From JADFNB01 sp036397455 (GTDB taxonomy: Bacteria; Gemmatimonadota; Gemmatimonadetes; Gemmatimonadales; GWC2-71-9), in the NCBI GenBank assembly GCA_036397455.1, contig DASWIX010000012.1, forward strand, positions 1-64,000: DNA of 64,000 nucleotides, given 5' to 3'. This document shows, piece after piece, positions 39,784 to 48,234 of this stretch (the stretch's first letter is position 1; each line of letters opens with the position of its first letter). The notes below the pieces were generated by a model, which did not search any database, was not told the origin of the DNA, and saw only the letters and a list, made by a program, of their open reading frames with translations. A program made the position numbers and the translations under genes.

Positions 39784-40164
39784 ATGCCCACTGAAGACGC
39801 CCTACGATTCGCCGAGTTGATCCAGCAATTCGGCAAGGGTTGGGAAAAAGGCGATACCGCCGCGATGGTGGATCTGTACACCGAGAACGCGGCGTTCTAC
39901 CCGACGCCCTTCGATCCCCCGGCAAGCGGACACGAGGCCATCCGGGCGTACTGGAAGGACATTCCGAAGGAGCAGGCGGAAATCGCGTTTCGGTTCGGCG
40001 AGGTATTCGTGGCCGGCCCGTGGTTCTCGGTGGAGTTCCGCTGCACCTTCCGCCGCCGCCGTACCGGTGAACCCGTCGATCTGAAGGGCGCGTTGTTCTG
40101 CGAAACGATCGGCGACAAGTTCAGCGAAATGCGCATGTACTGGCATCGCGCGGTGAGCCGGTAG
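39784..40164 (+). CDS. SnoaL-like/NTF2-fold small protein
   Basis: A 126-residue NTF2-like protein: LIQQFGKGWEKGDTAAMVDL, then YTENAAFYPTPFDPPASG and GHEAIRAYWKDIP, ending in a cone of strands (WFSVEFRCTFRRRRTGEPVD). Such folds serve as isomerases, cyclases or dimerising ligand carriers, often for unknown small molecules. No catalytic set is diagnostic here. The next gene, a DUF72 protein, starts five bases after the stop, so they form an operon. Confidence 0.72.
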   Translation: MPTEDALRFAELIQQFGKGWEKGDTAAMVDLYTENAAFYPTPFDPPASGHEAIRAYWKDIPKEQAEIAFRFGEVFVAGPWFSVEFRCTFRRRRTGEPVDLKGALFCETIGDKFSEMRMYWHRAVSR

Positions 40165-40169
40165 CGTTC

Positions 40170-40985
40170 ATGCCGGGCGCCATCCTCATCGGCACCCAGG
40201 GCTGGAACTACTCGGCGTGGGTGGGCCCCTTCTATCCGGTCGGAACACGGACGCCCGGGATGCTCCGCAAGTATGCCGAGGCCTTCGACACCGTCGAGAT
40301 TGATTCGACCTTTTACGCGATTCCCGCCGAGCCGGTCGTGCGTGGCTGGCGGGAGCGGGTGCCCGAGCACTTCGTCTTCTCGCTCAAGGTCCCGCAAGAA
40401 ATCACCCACGAGCGCCGGCTGATCGATGCGCAGCCGACCCTGGAGCGCTTCCTCCAACGGCTGTCGCTGCTCGGCCCGCACCTCGGGGTCCTGCTGCTGC
40501 AGATGGCGCCCGACTGGGCCCCCAACGTGGAAACGCGCGTCGCGTTGCGGGAATTCTGCGAGATGCTCCCGGCCGCCTATCGCTGGGCGATCGAGTTCCG
40601 TGATCCCGGCTGGTTCGCGGTAGAGACCCTGGACGTGCTGCGGGAACGAAACGTGGCGTTGGTGCTGGCGGATGGCCGCTGGGTGAAGCGCGACTGGATG
40701 CTCGAGATGACGAACCACCCGACCGCGGATTTCGCCTACGTGCGGTGGATGGGGCCTGACCGCCACATCAGCGACTACTCGCACGTTCAGGTGGAGCGCG
40801 ACGCCGAACTGGACGAATGGGCGCGCGGATTAACCGCGTTGGCAGCCCGCGTGCGGACGGTGTTCGGCTACTGCAACAATCACTATCAAGGGCACAGTCC
40901 ACAGACCGCGCGCGGGTTGCAACGCCGATTGGGCCAGACGCCGGTCGAGCCGGCAGCGTTGCGGGAACAGGTGGAATTCTTCTAA
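40170..40985 (+). CDS. DUF72 family protein, copy 2
   Basis: A 271-residue DUF72 (YecE-like) barrel protein: IGTQGWNYSAWVGPFYPVG, TVEIDSTFYAIPA, WAIEFRDPGWF and the C-terminal YCNNHYQGHSPQTARGL. It is a distant paralogue of the copy at 18126-18989, sharing only family blocks. Function of DUF72 remains unknown. It follows the SnoaL-like gene with a five-base gap and should be co-expressed with it. Confidence 0.85.
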   Translation: MPGAILIGTQGWNYSAWVGPFYPVGTRTPGMLRKYAEAFDTVEIDSTFYAIPAEPVVRGWRERVPEHFVFSLKVPQEITHERRLIDAQPTLERFLQRLSLLGPHLGVLLLQMAPDWAPNVETRVALREFCEMLPAAYRWAIEFRDPGWFAVETLDVLRERNVALVLADGRWVKRDWMLEMTNHPTADFAYVRWMGPDRHISDYSHVQVERDAELDEWARGLTALAARVRTVFGYCNNHYQGHSPQTARGLQRRLGQTPVEPAALREQVEFF

Positions 40986-41030
40986 TTACCGCGAACGGAA
41001 GCGTGTCGGCGCGGATGAACGAGGGGTCCC

Positions 41031-41588
41031 GTGGCTACCTATCGCCTGCTCTTCATTGATGATGACGCAGCGGTGTTGTCGAGCATGGCCAAGTACTTCC
41101 GGGCGCTCGGCCACGACGTGTTCACTGCGACGTCGGGCCGCGAGGGACTGGGGTTGCACGCGCAGGTGCAGCCGCACGTTTCCGTGGTCGATCTGATGAT
41201 GCCGGGTATGACGGGCATCGAGGTCCTCGAGCACCTTCGGGGCAAGCGCGGCGTCGTGCTCATGCTCACCGGATACGGGGAGATCGAAACCGCCGTCGAG
41301 GCGATGCGGCTCGGCGCGGAGAGTTTCCTGCAAAAACCCATCGACATGTCGCACCTGGCCGCCACGGTGGAGAAGGCCGCCGAGAAGGCCGACCTGGAGC
41401 GCGAGGTCGTGGAACTGCGGGCGCGGCTCGCTCCGAACCTGATGCGGCTCTTGATCCGCATCGCGTTGTTCGCCGTACTCGTCGCGGTGGCCGTGGGCAT
41501 CGGCGCGGTGATCGGCGCCGACCGCGCGGATCGGCCGGTTGCACCGATCCCGGTGCCGATCACCCCGCTCGATTCCGGCATCCCCTAG
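41031..41588 (+). CDS. Membrane-anchored response-regulator receiver
   Basis: A 185-residue protein. Residues 1-120 form a complete receiver: acidic pocket Asp10-12, phospho-acceptor Asp54 (VVDLMMPGM), Thr80 (LMLTGYGE) and Lys102 (LQKPID). A short coiled coil (EKADLEREVVELRARL) leads to one membrane helix (about 137-163) and a proline-rich outer tail. There is no DNA-binding or enzymatic output. A phosphorylatable receiver tethered to the membrane from the inside is unusual; it could act as a phosphate sink or scaffold, or bind a membrane partner. No histidine kinase is nearby. GTG start behind a GAGGGG; the next gene follows after three bases. Confidence 0.8.
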   Translation: MATYRLLFIDDDAAVLSSMAKYFRALGHDVFTATSGREGLGLHAQVQPHVSVVDLMMPGMTGIEVLEHLRGKRGVVLMLTGYGEIETAVEAMRLGAESFLQKPIDMSHLAATVEKAAEKADLEREVVELRARLAPNLMRLLIRIALFAVLVAVAVGIGAVIGADRADRPVAPIPVPITPLDSGIP

Positions 41589-41591
41589 CGC

Positions 41592-42449
41592 ATGCGTCGA
41601 CCGTCTCGCGCGAGCCGCCTCCGCGCACGGGAGCAGGTGTGGTTCGTTACCGCGCTCGTTGGGTTCTTCCCGCTGTTCGCTCCGACGGAGCGCCCGGACG
41701 ACATCATCCTCGCGACCACAACCTCGGTGCGTGACGCCGGGCTGCTCGATGAGATCCTGCCGCCATTCGAGCGCGCGACCGGCCATCAAGTCCGGGTGGT
41801 CGCGGTCGGCAGCGGACAGGCGATGGAAATGGGAAAACGGGGAGAGGCGGACATCCTGATCCTGCACGAACCGGCGGGCGAGGCGGCGTTCGTCGAGGCG
41901 GGGTATGGCATCGACCGACGGCCCCTGATGCACAACCAGTTCGTGCTCGTTGGTCCGTCCGATGACCCCGCGCACGCGCGGGGCACCGGTGCCGTCGAGG
42001 CGCTCCGAGCCATTGGCGGCGCCGGCGCCACCTTTGTCTCGCGCGGCGATCGGTCCGGAACGCACGCGCGGGAGATGGCACTCTGGCAGGCGGCCGGTCG
42101 AGCACCTGCCCCCTCATGGTATCGCGAAACGGGCCAGGGAATGGGCGCCACGCTCATCATCGCCGACGAGCTTCGAGCCTACACACTGACCGATATCGGG
42201 ACGTTTCTTGCCTACCGGGCGCCGCTGGATCTCGCGATCATGGTCGAAGGCGACATCCTGCTACGGAATTCATACCACGTGATTCGGTCCAATCCCGTGA
42301 TGTTTCCCCATGTGCGTGCGGAGGCGGCACTCGCGCTTGCCGACTACCTCGTTGCCGAATCCACCCAACAGATGATTGGGGAGTTCGGCGCTCCGGAGCA
42401 CGGCCGGCCGCTCTTCGTACCGGACGCGCTTCTCCCCGCTTCGCGTTAG
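41592..42449 (+). CDS. TupA-like periplasmic anion-binding protein (orphan)
   Basis: A 285-residue substrate-binding protein. ATTTSVRDAGLLDEILPPFE and the phosphate-loop-like SRGDRSGTHAREMALW are typical of TupA/ModA-type tungstate-binding proteins, and the C-terminal block NPVMFPHV fits TupA. A charged N-terminus followed by a hydrophobic segment (VWFVTALVGFFPLF) serves as an export signal. The usual permease TupB and ATPase TupC are absent on either side. It is coupled to the membrane-anchored receiver three bases upstream, so it may sense an oxyanion for that protein. Confidence 0.82.
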   Translation: MRRPSRASRLRAREQVWFVTALVGFFPLFAPTERPDDIILATTTSVRDAGLLDEILPPFERATGHQVRVVAVGSGQAMEMGKRGEADILILHEPAGEAAFVEAGYGIDRRPLMHNQFVLVGPSDDPAHARGTGAVEALRAIGGAGATFVSRGDRSGTHAREMALWQAAGRAPAPSWYRETGQGMGATLIIADELRAYTLTDIGTFLAYRAPLDLAIMVEGDILLRNSYHVIRSNPVMFPHVRAEAALALADYLVAESTQQMIGEFGAPEHGRPLFVPDALLPASR

Positions 42450-43426
42450 TCCCGGACGGCGTCCGCCCGCCGGCGCATGGCCTCGGCCCTCGGTACGGAA
42501 CCGAGCTTCAGGAACGATTCCTCGGCCAATCCGAAGTGGAAGGCCGCGTCCCGGCGACGGCCGGCATCGAGGGACAACGCCGCCAGGTCCCGGTGCAGTT
42601 CTGCGGTCGCGAAGGGGTGGTGCAGTTCCGTCGCGATGCCGAGGGCGTCGCGCACCAATTGCTCCGCGTCGGCGGTCGAACCTTCGCCCCGCGCGATCCC
42701 GCCCAGAATGCGCAGGGCTTCCGCTTCGGCCAAACGATCGTTCTGCTTGCCAGCCAGGCGCAATCCGCGATCGGCCTGAGCGCGCCCGAGGGCGGTGTCG
42801 CCCAGGGCGGCGATCGCCTCACCGCGACTCACGAACGCCTGGGCGACCACGCGCGGGGAGTCCGCCCGCTCGGCCGCCTCGAGCGCGGCATTGGCCGCGA
42901 CCAGCGCGCGATCCATCTGGTCGCGGTCGCGCCACACGAATCCCGAGTTGAGCCATGTCTCGGCAATGCCCTGGTCGAACGCGACCCGTTCGAAGGACGC
43001 GCGGGCCAGTCGATAGAATCCGTGCGCCGCGTCGTGCCGGGCCAGATAAAACGCCACGTTGCCGAGGTTGTTGGAACACCGCGCGACCATCAACTCGTCC
43101 CGCAGGAGACGCGCCGTATCCAGCGCCCGGCTGAACCCCGTCTCCGCCTCGTCCAGATCGCCCAGCGCGAAGGCGCCGGCCGCGGTGACATTCTCCGCCC
43201 GCATCGCCCCATCGGCATCGCCCACGGCCCGGAACCGCTCACGTGCCCGTGCCGCATCGGTGCGGCTTCGCGCGAAGTCGCCCAAGCGCCACTCCGCCAT
43301 GGCGCGCAGCAGGAGCGCTTCCGCGGAACGTCGCGCGACCTCGGGAAGGTCGGACAGCACCGCCAGCGCGTCGCGGAACCGCCCGGCCGTCACGGCGTGT
43401 CGGGCCCCCCGCAGGGGGTCATGCAT
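42446..43426 (-). CDS. TPR-repeat protein of the sigma-54 regulator operon
   Basis: A 326-residue alpha-helical repeat protein. At least six tetratricopeptide-like units are visible (for example GDLDEAETGFSRALDTAR, DQMDRALVAANAALEAAE and GSTADAEQLVRDALGIA). It has no signal peptide or enzymatic motif. The ATG at 43426 overlaps the upstream regulator's end by eight bases, implying tight co-expression. It may bind the regulator or relay a signal to it. The opposite-strand TupA-like gene ends four bases inside its 3' end. Confidence 0.75.
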   Translation of the reverse strand: MHDPLRGARHAVTAGRFRDALAVLSDLPEVARRSAEALLLRAMAEWRLGDFARSRTDAARARERFRAVGDADGAMRAENVTAAGAFALGDLDEAETGFSRALDTARLLRDELMVARCSNNLGNVAFYLARHDAAHGFYRLARASFERVAFDQGIAETWLNSGFVWRDRDQMDRALVAANAALEAAERADSPRVVAQAFVSRGEAIAALGDTALGRAQADRGLRLAGKQNDRLAEAEALRILGGIARGEGSTADAEQLVRDALGIATELHHPFATAELHRDLAALSLDAGRRRDAAFHFGLAEESFLKLGSVPRAEAMRRRADAVRD

Positions 43427-44750
43427 CGCGCACATCTTCCTCTCGCAGCAGGCGTTGCAGACGCGAACGCGAAATGCCGAGTTGCCGGGCTGCCGCACTC
43501 TTGTTGCCGTCGTGCAGTTCCAGCGCCGCCTTGGCTGCCGCTTCCTCGATGGCATCGAGGGTCGCCGGGAACGGCAGCCCCGGGCCATCCGGGCGGCGGC
43601 TGGCGGACGGCGCCAGTTCGGCGACATCCAGCGTACCGGGGTCGGACAGCAGGAGGGCGCGCTCGAGGGCGTGCCGTAGTTCCCGGATATTGCCCGACCA
43701 CCGCTGGCCCTTCAGCGCATCGCGAACCGCTGCCGTGAGCGGCGGCGCGGGGAGGCCATACCGCGCCGTCAATACCGTGAGGAAATGTCCGGCGAGTTGC
43801 GCGATGTCGTCTCCCCGGCCGCGCAGCGGGGGAAGCGTCAGCGCGACGACGTTCAGTCTGTAGAAGAGGTCCTCGCGAAATGCGTGGGCCGCCACCGCCT
43901 CCGCGAGGTCGACGTGTGTGGCCGCAATGATCCGAACGTCAATCGTGCGCTCGCGCGTGGCCCCCACGCGCCGAATCGTACGACCGTCCAGAGCGCGGAG
44001 CAGCTTGCCCTGCAGCGGCAGCGGCAGATGCCCCACCTCGTCCAGAAAGAGCGTGCCGCCGTCTGCTTCCTCGAACAGGCCGGGTTTGGCCTGCCGGGCA
44101 TCCGTGAAGGCGCCCCGCTCGTGCCCGAACAACTCGCTTTCCAGCAACTGCGCCGGAATCGCCGCGCAGTTGACGGCGACGAACGGGCCGTCCGCGCGAG
44201 GACCGCCCTCATGCAGCGCCCGCGCCAACAGCTCCTTGCCGGTGCCGGTCTCGCCACCGATCAGGACGGTGACGTCACCGTGGGGCAGCACTCGTCGCGC
44301 CTTGCCAAGCGTCTCCTGGAGTGCGGCACTGGACCCGATGATGGTGCCAAACGGATCGACGACAGCATGCTGCTCCCCTGAGCGGCGAGCCCGCTGTTGC
44401 CCGGCGTCGAGCCGGGCCGCGAGCGTCCGTCGCAGCAGATCGAAATCGTCGGGCAGTGCGAAATAGTCGGCGGCCCCGCGACGAAGCGCCTCGACCGCGA
44501 ACCGGTGCGATGCGCGCGCACCGACCAGGAATAACGGGAGGGACGTACGTGCCGCGAGTGGTGAGAGGGCATCCATCCCGCGCTCTTCTTCTCCACCGGC
44601 GGCCAGCACCAGCGCCACCGCGGTCGCCGGCGGCTCGGCGTCCTCCGTCACCCAAACGACCGCGCCCCCGCTCTCGTCCGCGATGTCCTGCCACACGGAC
44701 TCAAAGGAATCCGAGAGCTTGATCACGGCGAGAGCGGGGCGCAACGGCAT
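43419..44750 (-). CDS. Sigma-54-type activator with degenerate receiver domain
   Basis: A 443-residue NtrC-family regulator. Residues 1-115 look like a receiver fold but lack the phosphorylatable aspartate (the strand reads ATAVALVLAAGG), so activation is not by ordinary phosphorylation. The AAA+ part has Walker A GETGTGKE (166-173), the sigma-54 loop as GAFTDA (213-218, not GAFTGA), Walker B GTLFLDEVG and FREDLFYRLN. A Fis-type HTH (GNKSAAARQLGISRSRLQR) ends the protein. It lies between two lipoprotein genes and a TPR gene in one operon, with gaps of only four bases or overlaps. Confidence 0.87.
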   Translation of the reverse strand: MPLRPALAVIKLSDSFESVWQDIADESGGAVVWVTEDAEPPATAVALVLAAGGEEERGMDALSPLAARTSLPLFLVGARASHRFAVEALRRGAADYFALPDDFDLLRRTLAARLDAGQQRARRSGEQHAVVDPFGTIIGSSAALQETLGKARRVLPHGDVTVLIGGETGTGKELLARALHEGGPRADGPFVAVNCAAIPAQLLESELFGHERGAFTDARQAKPGLFEEADGGTLFLDEVGHLPLPLQGKLLRALDGRTIRRVGATRERTIDVRIIAATHVDLAEAVAAHAFREDLFYRLNVVALTLPPLRGRGDDIAQLAGHFLTVLTARYGLPAPPLTAAVRDALKGQRWSGNIRELRHALERALLLSDPGTLDVAELAPSASRRPDGPGLPFPATLDAIEEAAAKAALELHDGNKSAAARQLGISRSRLQRLLREEDVRDA

Positions 44751-44754
44751 GTCG

Positions 44755-45492
44755 CTAGTCCCTGCCTCCGTCCTTGTCGTCGTCCTCATAGGCCTCGACG
44801 GAATTCTTGATGTTCTCCTTCACGATCCCGTCGTTGGCCCCGTCCTTGTTGGCCGTGGCCGGGTTGACCAGGGCGCCGGCACCGGTCCGGAACCACGTTC
44901 CCACGTCGACGAGGATCGTTACGTTGGTGGTCCCGCCGCCATCGGTGATGACCAGTGAGGGGTTCAAGCCCAACTCCTGTTCGACATTCAGGTCGGTCGT
45001 GAACACAAACGGCGCACCGTTGTAGGTCCCCTCGACGCGAATACTGATGTCGGCGAACGCGGGGTGCGCCGCCACGAACGCCTGATCGTCGGGGTCGCCG
45101 TCGTCAGGCTTGTGGATATCGAATTCGATCTCGCTGTACGTGCCCGCCGGAATATCGAGTGCGAACTGCTGTTGCGCACCGGCGCCAAGCGGCAGACTGA
45201 CGAGTACCGGCCCTGCCTCGAATTTCTCGCAGGGATCTCCGGCGGTGTCACAGTCGGCGACGTCGAGCCGCTTGAGCTCCACCTCGCGCAACACGATCTC
45301 CGCTTTGGTCAGGACGAGGGTGTCGGTTCCCTCGAACAACGTGTCGACAAGCAGACCGACCGCCTGCGCAACCACGCCGCTCGGCCGCTGCGTGGCAAAC
45401 GAGACCTGGACGTTGGCAAGGCTGTTCGGACCGCCTGTGTCGCCACAGGCGACCGCGAACAAGAACATGGGAATTGCGAATAATCGTTTCAT
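44755..45492 (-). CDS. DUF4382-like lipoprotein, copy 2
   Basis: A 245-residue lipoprotein: MKRLFAIPMFLFAVACGD has the lipobox with Cys17. The body resembles DUF4382: ALTKAEIVLREVELKRL-like strand, IPAGTYSEIEFDIHKPDD, FADISIRVEGTYNGAPFVFT and DLNVEQELGLNPSLVI. It shares these blocks with the next lipoprotein upstream, so both come from duplication. The C-terminus is acidic (EAYEDDDKDGGRD) and could bind calcium. Its stop lies four bases from the sigma-54 regulator start. Function unknown; surface or periplasmic location is expected. Confidence 0.8.
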   Translation of the reverse strand: MKRLFAIPMFLFAVACGDTGGPNSLANVQVSFATQRPSGVVAQAVGLLVDTLFEGTDTLVLTKAEIVLREVELKRLDVADCDTAGDPCEKFEAGPVLVSLPLGAGAQQQFALDIPAGTYSEIEFDIHKPDDGDPDDQAFVAAHPAFADISIRVEGTYNGAPFVFTTDLNVEQELGLNPSLVITDGGGTTNVTILVDVGTWFRTGAGALVNPATANKDGANDGIVKENIKNSVEAYEDDDKDGGRD

Positions 45493-45555
45493 GGCCATCA
45501 GCTCCAATCGGGTCTGCGGGGCGGGTGCGGTGCCACGCCCGCCCCAAAGTTAGTC

Positions 45556-46350
45556 TCAGGAATCGTCTGAATCTTCATCCCGGTCGTCACCGTCACGATC
45601 CTGGTCCTGGAACGCGTCGAACGATTGCCTGATGTTGTCCTTCACGAGCCCTTCGTTCGCACCACCATGGTTGGCGCTCCGCGGATCGACGAGCGAGCCG
45701 GCCGAGGTCTTGAACCAGCTATCAAGCACGACGCGCAGCGTGACGTTCGTCTCGGCGGTGGCGTCGGTAATCACCAGCGGGGTGACGAATTCAATCTCCT
45801 GTTCGGCGTTCAGATCAGTTTCGTAGGTGAATGGCTCGCCGTTGTACGTCCCCTCGACCCGAATGCTCGTACGGGCGAAATCGGGGTGCTGGGCGAGGAA
45901 CGCCGAGTCGGCCTGAGAGTCATCGTCCGGCTTGTGGATCTCGAACTCGATCTCATCGTACGACCCCGTATCGATGGCGACCGTCAGGCTGGTCGTCACC
46001 CCGCCGTTCAACGGCAGGTCGAGCAGCAGCGGTCCCACAGCGAACTCTTCGCAGTCGTCGTCGTCACCCATGATGCTGTCGCATGCGTCGTGGTTCGCCC
46101 GTTTGAGCTCGATCTCGCGGAGCACCAACTGTACGCGCGAGATAACCAGGCTGTCGCTGCCGGACACCACCGTGTCGCCGGCGGCGACGCTGAACCAGGG
46201 CGCCGATGTGCTCGCGGTACCGACACCCGACGCGAGCGTCGTGAACGAGAGCGCGACGTGGGGTTGGTCGACGATGCCGGGGGCCGTGGTGTCCGAACAA
46301 GCGGCCACGGCTCCCGCCATGATGGACAATGTGAGTATGCGGTTTCTCAT
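45556..46350 (-). CDS. DUF4382-like lipoprotein, copy 1
   Basis: A 264-residue lipoprotein, MRNRILTLSIMAGAVAACSD with the lipobox cysteine at position 18, and a GAGGAGAGG ribosome-binding site. Shared with copy 2: VQLVLREIELKRANHDAC, TGSYDEIEFEIHKPDDD, TSIRVEGTYNGEPF and DLNAEQEIEF. The C-terminal tail (DQDRDGDDRDEDSDDS) is strongly acidic like calcium-binding repeats. First gene of the operon with copy 2, the sigma-54 activator and the TPR protein. The 5' open frame reaching 46473 is not needed. Confidence 0.8.
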   Translation of the reverse strand: MRNRILTLSIMAGAVAACSDTTAPGIVDQPHVALSFTTLASGVGTASTSAPWFSVAAGDTVVSGSDSLVISRVQLVLREIELKRANHDACDSIMGDDDDCEEFAVGPLLLDLPLNGGVTTSLTVAIDTGSYDEIEFEIHKPDDDSQADSAFLAQHPDFARTSIRVEGTYNGEPFTYETDLNAEQEIEFVTPLVITDATAETNVTLRVVLDSWFKTSAGSLVDPRSANHGGANEGLVKDNIRQSFDAFQDQDRDGDDRDEDSDDS

Positions 46351-46569
46351 GATCCTCTCCTCTGGTTGCATGTGCTCGTTGTATTGAGCGGCAGCCTGGT
46401 GGGCCGCCACGACCAGTAGTGAGGCAACTGGAATGCCGCTGGGGCGCGGTGTGTGCCGAGGCACGTAAGGCATTGTACCGAAACGGTTTAAATGCTATCC
46501 TCCATCGATGCAGTGCCTGGTGCGGAAGGTTCGTTTCGTCGCAGTTGCATCGATACGAGGCAAGTGCTT

Positions 46570-46575
46570 TACATT
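46570..46575 (+). promoter_or_regulatory. -10 box of a probable leaderless promoter (binding protein gene)
   Basis: TACATT, six bases (GGGCCT), then the ATG at 46582. No ribosome-binding site is visible. Confidence 0.45.
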
Positions 46576-46581
46576 GGGCCT

Positions 46582-48195
46582 ATGACCACGTCCTCGAAGA
46601 TCTCCTTCTTGATGGCTGCGCTCGCCCTCTCCGGGTGCGAGACGCGCGACCCCTGCGTCGGGACATGCGCCACGGCCGTGATCACGGTTGGCGCCGATGC
46701 CGACGTGCTGTTCCCGCCGCTGTCCCAGGGCAACGTCTCCCAAGCCGTTGCCGCACAGCTTTTTCTGAAGCTCGCGGATATAGGGCTGGGGATGAACACG
46801 GTCGGCGATTCAGGGTTCGTTCCGAAGCTCGCCGAGTCATGGACCTACGAGGACTCCCTTACGCTGGTGTTCCGGTTGCACCCTGCCGCGCGGTGGCATG
46901 ACGGCGTGCCCGTCTCGGCGGGCGACGTCGAATTCACGTTCGACGTGTACCTCGATCCGCTCGTCAACGCTCCGGCCGGCCCCTTGCTCGAGTCGATCGT
47001 GTCCGTCACTGCCCGCGACGAGCGGACTGTGTCGTTCACGTTCTCGCGGTGGCATGCGGAACAGCTCTACGATGCCACACACCACATGCTGATTCTGCCC
47101 AAACACCTGCTGGATACGATTCCGCGGGATCGGATGGGGTCGCATCCGCTGGTCCGTGCGCCGATCGGCAGCGGCCCGTACCGGTTCGTCGAGTGGCGGG
47201 CGGGTGAGTCGATCGAACTGGCGGCCGATTCGACGTTCTTCCTTGGGGCGCCGGGCATCGGGAGGCTCATCTGGCGGGTGACTCCCGATTTCGCCACGTC
47301 GCTGACGCAGGTCGTGACCGGCGAGGCGGACATTCTCGAGGCCGTGCTGGGCGAAGAGAACGTTACCCGGGCACGAGGCGCGGAGCATCTGCGGGTGGTG
47401 GAGTACCCTTCCGGCGTGTACGTGTACGTCGCATTCAATGTTACGGCGGCGGGAGACCCGGATCGGCCGCACCCCGTGTTGGGCGACCGGAACGTCCGGC
47501 GCGCGGTGGTCCTGGCCACTGACCGTCAATCCATCCTGCAATCCGTCCTCGGCGGTCTTGGGCAGGTGCCCGGCGGTCCGACGACCCCGATGGTCCGCAT
47601 TTGGCGCGACGACATGCGCCAGCTCCCGTTCGACAGCACCCGAGCCGGCCGGCTGCTCGATAGCGTCGGGTGGCGCGATTCAGACGCCGACGGCGTGCGC
47701 GATCGTCACGGAACGCCGCTGCGGTTCGACTTGATGTATCCGTCTTCGAGTCAGGTGCGGGCGCAGGCAGCGGTCATCATGCAGGAGCAGCTCCGCCGGG
47801 TGGGCGTCGATGTGCAGCTCCGCGTGCTCGAACCGAACGCGATGGTCGATCGCGCCAACCAGGGTCGGTTCGATGCGATGGTTGGTGCGTGGCAGGTGGA
47901 CCCGCCGCCGGGGGCCATACGACAGCTGTGGAGTTCGGCCGGCATCCCGGGATCCAACTACGGCCGCTACGCGAGTGCCGCGTTCGATGCGGCGCTACAA
48001 CGCGCGGTCAACGAGGGCGACCCCACGGCGGCGCAGCGGCGATGGGAGGAGGCCATCGGGATCATCAACGAAGACGCGCCGGCGATGTGGCTGTTTACGC
48101 CGACACTGGTCGCCGCCGTGGCCGTGCGCTTCCACAACGTGACGATCCGGCCTGACCTCTGGTCCGCGACGCTCTGGCAATGGACCGCACAATAA
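46582..48195 (+). CDS. Peptide/oligopeptide ABC transporter substrate-binding lipoprotein (SBP_bac_5)
   Basis: A 537-residue lipoprotein of the DppA/OppA family. MTTSSKISFLMAALALSGCE gives a lipobox with Cys19. The family blocks are FVPKLAESWTYEDSLTLVF, RWHDGVPVSAGDVEFTFD, APIGSGPYRFVEW and DRNVRRAVVLATDRQSI. It should bind peptides or nickel-type solutes on the outer face of the membrane. Permease and ATPase genes are absent here, so it must work with a transporter encoded elsewhere. It diverges from the DUF4382 operon across about 230 bp. The start at 46582 follows a leaderless-type promoter; an earlier ATG at 46492 lacks a signal sequence. Confidence 0.88.
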   Translation: MTTSSKISFLMAALALSGCETRDPCVGTCATAVITVGADADVLFPPLSQGNVSQAVAAQLFLKLADIGLGMNTVGDSGFVPKLAESWTYEDSLTLVFRLHPAARWHDGVPVSAGDVEFTFDVYLDPLVNAPAGPLLESIVSVTARDERTVSFTFSRWHAEQLYDATHHMLILPKHLLDTIPRDRMGSHPLVRAPIGSGPYRFVEWRAGESIELAADSTFFLGAPGIGRLIWRVTPDFATSLTQVVTGEADILEAVLGEENVTRARGAEHLRVVEYPSGVYVYVAFNVTAAGDPDRPHPVLGDRNVRRAVVLATDRQSILQSVLGGLGQVPGGPTTPMVRIWRDDMRQLPFDSTRAGRLLDSVGWRDSDADGVRDRHGTPLRFDLMYPSSSQVRAQAAVIMQEQLRRVGVDVQLRVLEPNAMVDRANQGRFDAMVGAWQVDPPPGAIRQLWSSAGIPGSNYGRYASAAFDAALQRAVNEGDPTAAQRRWEEAIGIINEDAPAMWLFTPTLVAAVAVRFHNVTIRPDLWSATLWQWTAQ

Positions 48196-48221
48196 GACCT
48201 TTCTTCCACTCCGGTCCGCTC

Positions 48222-48227
48222 TAGATT
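48222..48227 (+). promoter_or_regulatory. -10 box of a probable leaderless promoter (nadE)
   Basis: TAGATT ends four bases before a GTG at 48232 and seven before the ATG at 48235. There is no Shine-Dalgarno. Confidence 0.4.
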
Positions 48228-48234
48228 CATCGTG

